Shown: positions 17,672-27,800 of the stretch, piece after piece
How the letters are laid out: every line of letters starts with the position of its first letter
Numbering within the stretch: position 1 is the first letter of the stretch
Origin: G965225705 sp965225705
GTDB taxonomy: Bacteria; Pseudomonadota; Alphaproteobacteria; Caulobacterales; Maricaulaceae
Length of the DNA stretch: 64,000 nt
NCBI GenBank assembly: GCA_965225705.1
Contig: OZ245325.1
Span: 1,240,001-1,304,000 of the forward strand
Direction of reading: 5' to 3'
Position numbers and translations under genes: made by a program
The notes under the pieces: model-generated
The model's database searches: none
What the model saw: the letters and a program-made list of their open reading frames with translations, nothing else
Told to the model about the DNA's origin: nothing

Positions 17672-18754
17672 ATGAGGATTATGTTGGTGACAGACGCCTG
17701 GAAACCTCAAATGAATGGTGTGGTACGTACACTTGCGCGGGTTGTTCAGGAATGTCGGGCCCTTGGCCATGAGGTTGAAATGATCACTCCAGGTGATGGT
17801 TATCGTACTCTGCCTCTGCCGACTTATCCTGATATCAGGCTTGCCCTTTTTGCCAAACGCAGTGTTGCGCGCCGTATGAAAGCTTTTGAACCTGAAGCCA
17901 TTCATATTGCTACAGAAGGCCCTTTGGGTATGGCAGCACGGTCTATTTGCCTGAAGCTTAATATGCCCTTTACAACAAGCTATCATACAAAATTTCCTGA
18001 ATATATAACAGAACGCTTTCCCTTTATTCCTCTCTCTCTCGGCTATGCTTTTATGCGCTGGTTTCATAATGCAGGGGGGCGGCTTATGGTCACAACGCCT
18101 TCCATGCGCAAATATCTGGAAGAAAGAGGTTTTCGGAACATCATCCCCTGGGCACGTGGCGTCGACACAGATCTTTTTCATCCTGAAAAACGTTCTGGTC
18201 AGGAAAATGGCGTTTATAAAAACATGAAACGACCGGTCTATCTCAATGTTGGCCGGATTGCCGTAGAAAAAAATCTTCCTGCTTTTCTGGACCTTGATTT
18301 AGAGGGAACCAAAGTGGTTGTCGGTGATGGTCCCTCCTTTAAAAAACTTCAGGCGGATTACCCTGATACTGTTTTTGCAGGCGCACATTTTGGAGAAGAA
18401 CTGGCCCGCTATTTCGCAGAAGCTGATGTTTTTGTCTTCCCAAGCCTTACCGATACCTTTGGTCTTGTTATTTTAGAGGCTATGGCGTGTGGAACTCCTG
18501 TTGCTGCTTTTCCCTCCCATGGCCCTAAAGATATTATTCCCGGATCTCACGCAGGGTGTGTTGATCATGACTTAAAAAAAGCTATAGAACAAGCCCGGAC
18601 CATGAATCGTGAAACAGTGCGTTCTTATGCTGAAGGGTTTTCCTGGAAAGCCTGTGCGGAAGAATTCACATCCAGTCTTGAATGTCCTCCTCCCCCTGAG
18701 CGTAAACGTATCTGGCAACGCCTTACAAAACTCATAGGACGCCATAAAGACTAA
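17672..18754 (+). CDS. GT4-type glycosyltransferase
   Basis: 360 residues, two Rossmann-like halves (GT-B fold). The N-terminal half starts MRIMLVTDAWKPQMNGVVRT, typical of alphaproteobacterial GT4 enzymes that glycosylate lipids (diacylglycerol or similar acceptors). The C-terminal half carries FPSLTDTFGLVILEAMACG, the E-x7-E nucleotide-sugar signature. The start at 17672 has AGGAG 7 nt upstream; the frame is open 27 codons further without a better site. Acceptor and donor cannot be told from sequence. It converges on ispDF with only 11 nt between the stops. Confidence 0.88.
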   Translation: MRIMLVTDAWKPQMNGVVRTLARVVQECRALGHEVEMITPGDGYRTLPLPTYPDIRLALFAKRSVARRMKAFEPEAIHIATEGPLGMAARSICLKLNMPFTTSYHTKFPEYITERFPFIPLSLGYAFMRWFHNAGGRLMVTTPSMRKYLEERGFRNIIPWARGVDTDLFHPEKRSGQENGVYKNMKRPVYLNVGRIAVEKNLPAFLDLDLEGTKVVVGDGPSFKKLQADYPDTVFAGAHFGEELARYFAEADVFVFPSLTDTFGLVILEAMACGTPVAAFPSHGPKDIIPGSHAGCVDHDLKKAIEQARTMNRETVRSYAEGFSWKACAEEFTSSLECPPPPERKRIWQRLTKLIGRHKD

Positions 18755-18765
18755 GCTTTTCTTCT

Positions 18766-20007
18766 TTATGAGGACTGTCCTGCAGGCCAGTGCAGACTGA
18801 CAACAGCATAAGCCGCAATCCCTTCTTTGCGTCCTGGAAATCCTAAACCCTCTGTGGTCGTTGCTTTAATACTGACACGAGAAAGAGGGAGTTTCAGAGC
18901 CTCAGCAATAAAAGAACGCATAGCTTCCCTGTAAGGTTTAATTTTAGGGGTTTCAGCTATGAGTGTAAGATCAAGGTGAACAGGCTCAGCCCCTTTTTGA
19001 TATACCAGATTATGTGCGTGGCGAAGAAAGCGCTCTGAAGGAACATTTTTCCAGCGGGGATCACCCGGGGGAAAGTGTTCTCCCAAATCCCCTTCCCCAC
19101 AGGCTCCCAAAAGGGCATCTGTGAGGGCATGCAGACCAACATCCGCATCAGAATGGCCAACAAGACTATAGGGACAGGGAATCCAAACGCCACATAAAGA
19201 GAGTCCTGCCCCCTTAGCCAGGCGGTGGACGTCATACCCAAAACCTGTTGTGGTCAAAGGGACTTTTTGTTGTTCCGGTTCTGAATTTATAACAGAATTC
19301 GGGAGAGAAACCGGTGTTTGAAGATCCAGAAAATCTTCAGGCCAGGTAAGTTTTTTGTTAGATTCTTCCCCCGGAACAAGAGCTATAGACAGATCGGCGC
19401 TGCGGGCAAGCTGTGCTTCATCATCCACGTCATCACCACATGTCCTGTTCTCAAAAGCCTGCCATAAAGCCTTAAAACGAAAAAGCTGAGGCGTTTGTAC
19501 CCGGATAAGCCCCTCACGACTGACTTCCTCTGTGATACGGCCATCCTTTGTTTTCTTCAGGGCATCGCTTACGGGAAGAAAAGGAAGAGCACCATCATAA
19601 CGGGGATAGTTTTCATCCTGAAGAGGCCCTAAAAGACGTTTGATCATTTGAGACGTTACAAATGGCCGTGCTGCATCGTGGACCATAACATAGCGAGGCG
19701 AAGATTTATACATGGCTTCAAGGCAGGCTTTTACAGAAAGCATGCGTGTGGCCCCACCATAAACAATGTGGACATCTAAACCTTGTGAAGCCTTGTAAAA
19801 AAGCTCTTCATGATCAGGTGAAATTGCCACAAAAATATCTGCATGAGGGCAGGCACTTTTGAGAGCCTCCAGGGCTTGCCGTAAAACCGGACGGCCCATC
19901 AAAGAGCGATAGACTTTAGGAAGCCCCTCCCCGGCACGCTGTCCCTTCCCCGCAGCCACCACAGCAAAGGCCAGGTCCTGAGAAAAGCTGAGAGGCCTGT
20001 TCATCAT
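18766..20007 (-). CDS. ispDF: Bifunctional 2-C-methyl-D-erythritol 4-phosphate cytidylyltransferase / MECDP synthase
   Basis: About 413 residues. It joins two non-adjacent steps of the MEP isoprenoid pathway. The IspD half has AVVAAGKGQRAG near the start and VHDAARPFV. The IspF half has GFGYDVHRLAKG, HSDADVGLHALTDA with metal His/Asp, and GEHFPPGDP. The fusion is typical of alpha- and epsilonproteobacteria. I prefer the ATG at 20007 (a second ATG follows at once), preceded by CGGAG; a GTG at 20040 is open but less likely. Confidence 0.95.
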   Translation of the reverse strand: MMNRPLSFSQDLAFAVVAAGKGQRAGEGLPKVYRSLMGRPVLRQALEALKSACPHADIFVAISPDHEELFYKASQGLDVHIVYGGATRMLSVKACLEAMYKSSPRYVMVHDAARPFVTSQMIKRLLGPLQDENYPRYDGALPFLPVSDALKKTKDGRITEEVSREGLIRVQTPQLFRFKALWQAFENRTCGDDVDDEAQLARSADLSIALVPGEESNKKLTWPEDFLDLQTPVSLPNSVINSEPEQQKVPLTTTGFGYDVHRLAKGAGLSLCGVWIPCPYSLVGHSDADVGLHALTDALLGACGEGDLGEHFPPGDPRWKNVPSERFLRHAHNLVYQKGAEPVHLDLTLIAETPKIKPYREAMRSFIAEALKLPLSRVSIKATTTEGLGFPGRKEGIAAYAVVSLHWPAGQSS

Positions 20008-20323
20008 CCTGTATTTTCTCCGTTTATTCTCTTCTAACACACTCCAGCCTCAGGACAAGCTGATGATGTTAAAAAGAGTAATTTCTGACCAGGACGCATA
20101 GCTGATAAAAGCTTTTTTCCTTTATATTTTTGTAGAAAATTTATCCTGCTCTCAGGAACAGATAAACGGAGGCATAATATACATATGTGTGAGAAGGGGA
20201 AATATTTTTATACCTGACCCTCATATAAGCAAAAACCTGCTTTTTTATAATTTTTGAGAACAGGCAAAAAATTAACTTATAGTCTTTTGGCTGGTTAGCA
20301 TTATACAGAGCATCATTCTTCTT

Positions 20324-22891
20324 TTAAAAGGCTATTGAAAGACCAAGCTGCGTCTTAAAACCAGATATATTGTCTTTTTTCTTACCCTGAGAGACACTAA
20401 AACGACCATGCAGCTGAATATTCTGTGCCAGTTGATAGCGCCCTCCGATAGAAAGGATAGCGTAATTCGTAGTACGCTTAATTTTCTGTCCTTTCCCAAA
20501 AACCATATTATCAAGAAGAGGAATGGTCACAAAAGGTGTCTTACCCTTTGTCCTGGAATGTGCAAGGGAAAACTCACCGAAAATACGAAAAGCTTTGGAA
20601 AGATCGTAAACAGATTCAACACCTAAACGCCCTTCATTAAACTGTAAGGATTGCTTAGAAACATCTCCTGTGAACAGGGCTGGTCCATATTCTCTATAGG
20701 CTTTGTAGCGCACACGCCCTGTATGATAAGCTATAAAAGGTTTGATATCAAAAGACTTAGGGAGAGGAAGTGCAAAAGCAAGGCGCAGGGCAGCTCCATA
20801 AAAACTTCCCTTAGGCTTACCAAAGGTCTTTTCAAGACTTGCACCATTATAATATCCACGGACCATATCTCCTTCAAGGGTCTGCCCAATCAGGCTGGTT
20901 GTGAGCTCAAAGCCAGAACTATGCTCATATGCCATGAAAAGACCAGCCCCGAATCCCTTACTCTTAGAAGTTGTTTTATAGAAAGATGTGTCAATATTCT
21001 GACCTGTCTTCCCTTCAGAACTTGTGGCAATCCCCCCAAAACCAACGCGAAGTCCCGGAGAAAGTTTGACTGTTAAACCGAGAAAACCTTCAAAAACTTC
21101 TGTTTTAGGACCGTTAAAACCTTTAGAGAAAGATCCTGTGATAAAAGGACATACAAGAGGGTAGGTGTTTTTGAACTTACCCTGCCTGCTTTCACAGTCA
21201 TAATGACGGGAAACTTCCTGTGTATTTTCAAGAGAATTTTGGCCAGCTCTTAATGCGTTAAAGCTTAATTGTGTAAGTGTATTAACAGATCGTGTATAGG
21301 ATTCAACGTTAATAAAACCAGCACGCCCCGGCTGAAGGACAGGAGCTTGTTCAGGCTGAAGGACAGGAGCTTGTTCAGGCTGAAGGACAGGAGCTTGTTC
21401 AGGCTGAGGGACCAGCTCAGGTAAAGATTCTCCCTCACAAAGACCACGTCCAGGCACGCAAACATCTACTTCAGAAATACTAATAGGCCTAACATCAGGC
21501 TCAGGCTGAGGGACGACAGATTCAGGAACTGGTTTAGGCTGAGGGACCAGCTCAGGTAAAGATTCTCCCTCACAAAGACCACGTCCAGGCACGCAAACAT
21601 CTACTTCAGAAATACTAATAGGCCTAACATCAGGCTCAGGCTGAGGGACGACAGATTCAGGAACTGGTTTAGGCTGAGGGACAGGATCTTCAAAAAACAC
21701 CACAAAGCCAAATGGTGTACCTCTTAAAGCTCTTTTACTTAAATCGGGCTGTTCTTTAAAAAGACTAATACCATTGCCCACAACAATAAGCCCTTCCTCT
21801 GTTTTCCTGGCACCCCTCGTTTGCAAAAAATGCTGATCTTTGAAAGTTTTTATACCAGATCTCGAAAGCTTGTCCTGAACATTTTGTATACCCGTTTTTT
21901 TATGCCAGATAAATGCATGCCCCTGACTACTCCCACCAATATATTCTCCATCAGGGGTCACGAACCATGCTTTTGTAATAATTGGACTATCTGCTTCCCG
22001 ACCAAAAATATGAGAAAAATATCCAAGGCTGGATGCTTCAAAGTTTTTAGTTTTCAGATTTCTTGTCCATTTTACAGCTCTCACCTGACCTTCTTTGGCA
22101 GACCAACCTACAATAACAGAACCATCATCAGAAACATCATAGGCTCCTGATCCTGTCATCCCTTCCAGGTTTGGCAGGAGCATGCTTTGAGCATCCTGTT
22201 TGACAAAAGCTTTGGGTCCGGGATTCTTTATGTTTCCCCAGAGACGCCCAACAATTATACCCCCATCTTCTGAGACAGCCCTTGCTTCTCCATAATTATA
22301 ATCTGGAAAAAATGTTTCAGGTGTTGAAGAAAAGCCCTTCTCTCCTTCACGCCATATAGCAAGCTCTTGCTTCCCTGAATGGCGCATAAGTCTGCCAACG
22401 ATAACCTTGCCATTTTTTGAAATATCAAAAGCAACTGTTGCACGTAAAGTTTCATCCATATCGTCAAAGAGAAAAGTAATTTTAGGCCCCTCTGAGTCTC
22501 GAATCTTTTGGTAAAGAACAGCTTTGAGAACATCTGCAGAAGAAAAGCCTATATATCTTACAATATTCCGGTATGGATCAGATGTAGCATAAAACCTTCC
22601 TGAAAAGTGATTATGCTGTATAGACTCTAAAGCGTTTTGATAGCTCCATACACCAGAAGTTTGAACCTGACGATTAAGAAACAGCTCGTACCCATCAAGG
22701 TGGACGCTCTTTATATGATCGGAAGGAGCATTCCTTTCCTCAGATCCTGTGATAAGACCATATTTGAAACCTGTAAAATACCTGTAGTTATAAAAACCTG
22801 ACTTAGCTGCCCCTACTTCTGTCTCAGCTGAAGCAAAAGCAGGAAGCGTCAAGAAAAATGAAATAAACAAAAAACTTTTTATATTATACAT
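20324..22891 (-). CDS. Autotransporter with HAF-repeat passenger and tandem-repeat linker
   Basis: About 855 residues. A signal peptide (MYNIKSFLFISFFLTLPAFA) is followed by a passenger with HAF-type repeats (GEARAVSEDGGIIVGRL, GAYDVSDDGSVIVGWS; about 140-380), predicted beta-propeller. Next is a Pro-rich linker: two identical 45-residue units (407-496), each with CVPGRGLC, then three 8-residue units PEQAPVLQ (497-520). The last 280 or so residues form an autotransporter-type barrel ending in Phe (LGLSIAF). The protein should be anchored in the outer membrane with the passenger outside. The ATG at 22891 begins a standard signal peptide; the TTG at 22921 does not. Ligand or enzymatic role is unknown. 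Confidence 0.82.
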   Translation of the reverse strand: MYNIKSFLFISFFLTLPAFASAETEVGAAKSGFYNYRYFTGFKYGLITGSEERNAPSDHIKSVHLDGYELFLNRQVQTSGVWSYQNALESIQHNHFSGRFYATSDPYRNIVRYIGFSSADVLKAVLYQKIRDSEGPKITFLFDDMDETLRATVAFDISKNGKVIVGRLMRHSGKQELAIWREGEKGFSSTPETFFPDYNYGEARAVSEDGGIIVGRLWGNIKNPGPKAFVKQDAQSMLLPNLEGMTGSGAYDVSDDGSVIVGWSAKEGQVRAVKWTRNLKTKNFEASSLGYFSHIFGREADSPIITKAWFVTPDGEYIGGSSQGHAFIWHKKTGIQNVQDKLSRSGIKTFKDQHFLQTRGARKTEEGLIVVGNGISLFKEQPDLSKRALRGTPFGFVVFFEDPVPQPKPVPESVVPQPEPDVRPISISEVDVCVPGRGLCEGESLPELVPQPKPVPESVVPQPEPDVRPISISEVDVCVPGRGLCEGESLPELVPQPEQAPVLQPEQAPVLQPEQAPVLQPGRAGFINVESYTRSVNTLTQLSFNALRAGQNSLENTQEVSRHYDCESRQGKFKNTYPLVCPFITGSFSKGFNGPKTEVFEGFLGLTVKLSPGLRVGFGGIATSSEGKTGQNIDTSFYKTTSKSKGFGAGLFMAYEHSSGFELTTSLIGQTLEGDMVRGYYNGASLEKTFGKPKGSFYGAALRLAFALPLPKSFDIKPFIAYHTGRVRYKAYREYGPALFTGDVSKQSLQFNEGRLGVESVYDLSKAFRIFGEFSLAHSRTKGKTPFVTIPLLDNMVFGKGQKIKRTTNYAILSIGGRYQLAQNIQLHGRFSVSQGKKKDNISGFKTQLGLSIAF
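21332..21403 (-). repeat. Three perfect 24-bp tandem repeats
   Basis: Units 21332-21355, 21356-21379 and 21380-21403 are identical and in frame, each encoding PEQAPVLQ in the autotransporter linker. Copy number could change by slippage without breaking the frame. Confidence 0.95.
21404..21673 (-). repeat. Two perfect 135-bp tandem repeats
   Basis: Units 21404-21538 and 21539-21673 look identical throughout; the match continues about 8 bp beyond. Each encodes 45 residues (PKPVPESV... to ...ELVPQ) containing one CVPGRGLC motif. Perfect identity suggests recent duplication or gene conversion. Confidence 0.93.
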
Positions 22892-23062
22892 ATCAATAAT
22901 AAACTCACAAAAAAAACACAAAATAGAATTTGATAAAACTTTTGTATGGCTTTACATTTAATTAATTTAACATGAAAACTTATAAAAACCAGGTTGAATT
23001 TATCGGTTTTTATGAGATTAAGCCTTTTAAGATCAAAAATTAAATTCTAATAAGAGGACTGC

Positions 23063-23090
23063 TTACTATTTTTATTTTAATAAATAGTAA
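23063..23090. promoter_or_regulatory. 9-bp inverted repeat upstream of the GST gene
   Basis: Arms TTACTATTT (23063-23071) and AAATAGTAA (23082-23090) with a 10-nt AT-only loop, 40 nt before the GST start. It could be an operator for a dimeric regulator or a leader hairpin. There is no known consensus match. Confidence 0.4.
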
Positions 23091-23130
23091 ATCTGTATAC
23101 ACCCTTATTAAATAAAGGAATGAATTCAAA

Positions 23131-23799
23131 ATGAAGATTATAAGTTTTAAAATCTGCCCCTTCGTTCAAAGGGTTACAGCTTTACTGGAAGCTAAAAACA
23201 AGCCGTATGAGATTGAGTACATTCAACTTAATCGTAAACCCCAGTGGTTTTTGGATGTTTCGCCCAATGGACAGGTCCCTGTTCTGATAACAGACGATGG
23301 CCAGGCACTTTTTGAATCTGACGCTCTTGTTGAATATCTTGAGGAAATTTATCCTGTACTTCAGCCTCATCTTTCACCTGAGCAACGTGCCATAAACAGG
23401 GCATGGAGTTATCTTGCCACCAAACATTATCTTACACAATGTAGCGCACAACGTAGCCCGGATAAGGAAACTTTACTGGTACGCAGAGAAAAACTGAATA
23501 AAGCTTTTTCTATCCTTGAGGAACATTTTGATGGAGGCCCGTTTTTTAACGGAAAAACTTTAAGCATGGTTGACATTGCCTGGTTGCCTCTGCTCCACAG
23601 AGCCTCCCTTATCAAAAAACATTCAGGGTATAATTTTCTTGAAAATTTTTCTAAACTGGAAATCTGGCAGGTTAATCTTATAAAGACAGGGCTGGCCGCA
23701 CGTTCCGTTGCACCAGATTTCGAAGAAGCTTTTTGTAATTTTTATCTTTCAGAAAAAACCTATCTTGGAGGTTTGGCAAGAGCTCTTCACAAAAAATAA
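23131..23799 (+). CDS. Glutathione S-transferase family protein
   Basis: 222 residues. The thioredoxin-like N-terminal domain starts KIISFKICPFVQRV; a CPF active-site Cys points to an omega/DHAR-type GST that acts in thiol transfer or dehydroascorbate-like reduction rather than classical conjugation. NGQVPVLI holds the cis-Pro, and ESDALVEYL is the glutathione-binding SNAIL-type motif. An all-helical C-terminal domain follows. AAGGA lies upstream of the ATG. It is upstream of mipZ by 59 nt and may be cotranscribed with it. The physiological substrate is not known. Confidence 0.88.
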   Translation: MKIISFKICPFVQRVTALLEAKNKPYEIEYIQLNRKPQWFLDVSPNGQVPVLITDDGQALFESDALVEYLEEIYPVLQPHLSPEQRAINRAWSYLATKHYLTQCSAQRSPDKETLLVRREKLNKAFSILEEHFDGGPFFNGKTLSMVDIAWLPLLHRASLIKKHSGYNFLENFSKLEIWQVNLIKTGLAARSVAPDFEEAFCNFYLSEKTYLGGLARALHKK

Positions 23800-23858
23800 A
23801 ATTTAGGGCAGAAAACCCTGAGAGAGATCATGTTAGCTTTACAAAGTGATGATGTTTT

Positions 23859-24722
23859 ATGATAAAAGATGAAAATGCTCTGCCTGAAATAAAGACAGCT
23901 CAGCCTGGCCATCTTATTGTCGCGGGGAATGAAAAGGGAGGAGCTGGAAAGTCCACGATAGCTCTTCATCTCACCATGGCACTTTTGCATATGGGCAAAA
24001 GCGTTGGCGTTTTAGATCTGGATCTTCGTCAACGTACGCTTGGGCGCTATTTAGAGAATCGCCGTCTATGGATCAAAAACAATGGAACGGTTTTACCTAT
24101 GCCTGTTGAGGGAGATTTTGGCTGCTCTTCTGATGAAATTTTTCATATATCTCAGGAAAATCTGACGACTCTCTGGTATAAAACGATAACTACCCTGAGG
24201 GCCATGTGTGACTTTGTTATTCTTGATGCACCCGGTGCCATGACGCCTTTATCTCTTTTAGCGCACCATGAAGCCGACACCCTGATAACACCTATTAATG
24301 ACAGTTTTGTAGATTTTGATCTCCTTGCCCATGTTGACCCCCATACATTTGCTGTAGGAAAACCAAGTTTTTATAGCGAAATGGTTTGGGAAAGTCGTAA
24401 AAAAAAGGCCATTCGTGAAAAACGTGGTCTTGACTGGGTGGTCATGCGCAACCGACTTTCTTCTATCAGTTCACGGAACAAAAACCGTCTTCATGATGCC
24501 CTGAAAGCCCTTGCCGCCCGTGTTGGATTCCGTGTGGCACCTGGTTTTTCAGAACGGGTTATTTATAAAGAAATGTTTCCTCATGGCCTTACACTTCTTG
24601 ATCTTGGTCAGGATCAGGAAACCTCTATGACCTTAAGTCATATTGCGGCTAAACAGGAATTACGGGATCTCTTGATTGTCCTGAAATTACCGGGCCTAAA
24701 AGGCTTACGTTTTTCATTCTGA
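23859..24722 (+). CDS. mipZ: MipZ-like division-plane positioning ATPase
   Basis: 287 residues of the ParA/MinD superfamily. The deviant Walker A NEKGGAGKST (about 23-32) is followed by DLDLRQRTLGRYLENRR, a signature of MipZ. MipZ forms a gradient from the cell poles with ParB and blocks FtsZ assembly except at mid-cell. The Walker B-like VILDAPG (about 124-130) and the end RDLLIVLKLPGL fit the family length. The start lacks a strong ribosome site. Family identity is high, but the partner genes parB and ftsZ are outside the window. Confidence 0.93.
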   Translation: MIKDENALPEIKTAQPGHLIVAGNEKGGAGKSTIALHLTMALLHMGKSVGVLDLDLRQRTLGRYLENRRLWIKNNGTVLPMPVEGDFGCSSDEIFHISQENLTTLWYKTITTLRAMCDFVILDAPGAMTPLSLLAHHEADTLITPINDSFVDFDLLAHVDPHTFAVGKPSFYSEMVWESRKKKAIREKRGLDWVVMRNRLSSISSRNKNRLHDALKALAARVGFRVAPGFSERVIYKEMFPHGLTLLDLGQDQETSMTLSHIAAKQELRDLLIVLKLPGLKGLRFSF

Positions 24723-24746
24723 AAAAAGATTTACCGCCTCAGCTAC

Positions 24747-24784
24747 AAAAAAAAGGAAAGCCTAAGCCTTCCTCTTTTTTCTTA
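24747..24784. terminator. Bidirectional terminator between mipZ and the giant surface protein
   Basis: Stem GGAAAGC / GCCTTCC (24755-24773, one mismatch) flanked by AAAAAAAA on the left and TCTTTTTT on the right, so a T-run follows the hairpin on either strand. It serves the convergent stops of mipZ and the 1996-residue gene. Confidence 0.75.
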
Positions 24785-24801
24785 TCTTTCAAAAGAAGAC
24801 C

Positions 24802-27800
24802 TTACTGGAGCCAGGAGAAAAGACCTTCATCAAATTTAAAGGCCAGTTTCCAATAAAAGCCTTGCAAATCAAGACCTTCCGGATCAAGATCTTTGTCCTT
24901 AAAGCCTGTAAAGTTATACCCGACCGTCACGCGAAGATTTTCTACAACCCAGGCACTCACCCCTAAACCAATAAGTGTTTCACGGGAACGACCCCATTCA
25001 GTTAATCTGAAGCCCCCATGTACATCAAGATCAAAACGGTCAGATATCATCCAAATCAAGCGTCCATCTATCAGCTGAATAGAGCTGTCATAATTTCTGA
25101 TCCCCTTATAACTTTGCCATTTGGATGCAAAACGACCACTTAGGGTAAAGTGCTCATTCAGACGGCGATTGGCATGAACAGAAACAATATGGGCTTGTCT
25201 GTCATATCCATTTTCTCCCTGATCATCTTTTCTATACTGGTAATAGCTCAGAAAATCTGTTTTGCTTTCATCTACAGGACGTCGTGCTGCCCCTATAGTG
25301 AAGGCAAACTGGAGACGGTCATTTTTGTTTTCATCATAATATCCAATATCTGTTTTAATCGCACCGGAAAAAGTGTTATTGAAACGCCGTGCAACACCAC
25401 CACGCATACCATAATATTTGTTTTTACGACCCTGGCGTGTCTCTATACGAAGGGCTGTACGCGTATTCTCAAAACGTCTGTCTGCCACAGCAAAGGAGGC
25501 TGCCCAGTAATCCTGATCTTTTACACCATCAAGTGTATTAACAATTTCAAGACGGGGACTGATGGACAGTTTCGGCATAATTTCCCACTCAGAACGTATA
25601 CCATAGGCTGCCTCACCCTGACGGCTGTCAAGAGCATTAGCAATACGCCACTCACCATAAGCATCCGTTTTAGGGAGAAGACGGCTTTTAAGACCTATAA
25701 CACTGCGTCCCTGTGTCTGACCATTTTGTGACCAGGTGAGACCTGGAACATACGTTACGCTGGGCAGATCATCGGTGAGTTCATAGCGTAGATACCCCTG
25801 TGTGTCTTTTGTTAACTGCACATCCCCAAAGACGGCAGCACGGCGACGGTTCCAGTCCTGAACATCCTGCTCAACTTCCAGACCAACCGTAGCAGAACGT
25901 CCCCAAAATTCCCCCGCACGCCTGACAGAGGCAAGAACAGAGGGGAAATTCGTTGCTTCACCTGTCCCCCTGATTTTGGACCAGCGTATGCCACTACTGA
26001 ATGTCCAGGGCCCTCTGTGATGCTCCACCATAGCACCAACACTGTGACGCTCATCTTTTTGATCTTCAGACTGGCTGCTAAAACCTGCCAAACGTGCCTT
26101 TGTTTTCTCTGTTAAGGCAAGCTCAGCACTCAGGCTGGCCTCACGCCGCCCCGCTGTAATAGGTGCATCAGGATTTTTAAAATTCTTATCTGCCAGAGCA
26201 GCGCGGCCACGAAGTTTAAAGCTTTTATGAGAATATTCTAAGCCAAGCTGAGCTGCCATACCGTCACGATCCTGCTGATTTCTGGACCATCCTCCTTCAA
26301 GCCAGACACGACCACCCGGTAAGTTAAGCTCACCCCCAGCGGCCCCCATGGTTTTTCCATCATCAGGGTTTTCATCTTCTGTGATATTGGCCCATAAGCG
26401 ACCATATTTAGATTTCACATCCCCCCGAACACCAATAACATTATAAGCATCCACCTCCCCGCGGGTTTCATAAGAAGCCTTAATAAAGATGGGATTACCA
26501 TCATCATCAAAAGCACCTACAGGTTCCTGAAAATCAACCTGCCCACTATCATAATTAATGACATAATCTGTAAAACGATTAAGGCGTCGCTCTGTCATAA
26601 CGAGGCCTGGTGTGTCTTTTGAACGTGTTTGGAGGATAAGAGTTTCAGATCCTGGCTCTAAAGGCGCACCTGGCAAGCTATAAAATAAAGCCACGCCACG
26701 ACCACGGATTAATTCTGTACGCGTGGGGCGGTCTATACGGGCTCCAAAAGCCTGGAGGCTTGCAGGGCCTTTTTCTACCCTGACATTTACCCCTGTTAGT
26801 GATCGTCTGTAAGCTCCCAGACTTTCCCTTAAACTCTCATCGCTGCGGAAATCCCCGTACATACCAGAGAAATGTTCATTCTCAAGGCGAACATAAAGTT
26901 TAGAGCGGCTCTGTGCCTCAAAGCCCCGTTCTGAACTATCACCATAAATAGGGTAATAGCGATCCGGATCAATATCACGGAAAAGGCCATCACTTTTATG
27001 CTTATCAGAATCATAAGATAAGGTCAGAAGCATATCCCCTTTAATACGACCTTTAAGGAAGACAGCACCACGGCCTTTGACCTCCATTTTTTCAGGATAT
27101 TTATCCTGAGCATCCGGAGGAAGAAGAGAGTTTTTTAAACCCCTGAAATTCTGGCGTCCCTCAAGCTCTACAACACCTGTTGCAATAAGAGGACGCATAG
27201 GTGAAGAAAAACGGAGTTCTGCATCTGCTTTCTTGCCTGTATCTGCAAAAGCTTTAAGAGAAATTGTCTTTGAAATTTCCGGGGCTTTCACAAGCACAAT
27301 CCCCTCACCATTTTTAAGACGAATTTGATGGCCGGGATCATCAGGACGACCATCCTTATCAGCAAAGACAAGCCCCAAAGCCTCCAGGGTCACATTATGC
27401 TCACCAGAGACAGGAAGGCCATGATCATCCAGAAGACGAACATGAATTTTTGCACGTGCTTTGCCGTCAGCTGGTACTGTTTCACTGTCCTGATGAAGCT
27501 TTAAGGCGACGGCCTGACCAGGGGCCCAGAATGTACCCTGCGCTAATATACGTTCATTTCCAAAGGAATCCTGACCCCGTATTTCAAGTTCGTTTTCCCC
27601 GGGAACAAGGCTAACTCCATACCAGGCTGCTATTTGTGCCCCCTGTTCACGATTTTCAAGCCGCTCACCAAGTTTTTTCTTTTCAACAACTTCACCATTG
27701 ACATAAAGCCTGGGCTGAACACCTGAAGGGAAAATAGCAACAAAGCGTCCGTCACGTGATAAAGTAAGATCCCCAAAGCCCTCGCCGGGCCAGAGCCATG

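Noticed and set aside
21332..21673. Tandem repeats as a CRISPR array
   Set aside because: Units are contiguous without spacers and are in frame inside an autotransporter gene.
25150..25731. 193-codon plus-strand frame inside the giant barrel gene
   Set aside because: It is antisense to a clear barrel-encoding region, has no ribosome site, and its composition is that of a shadow.
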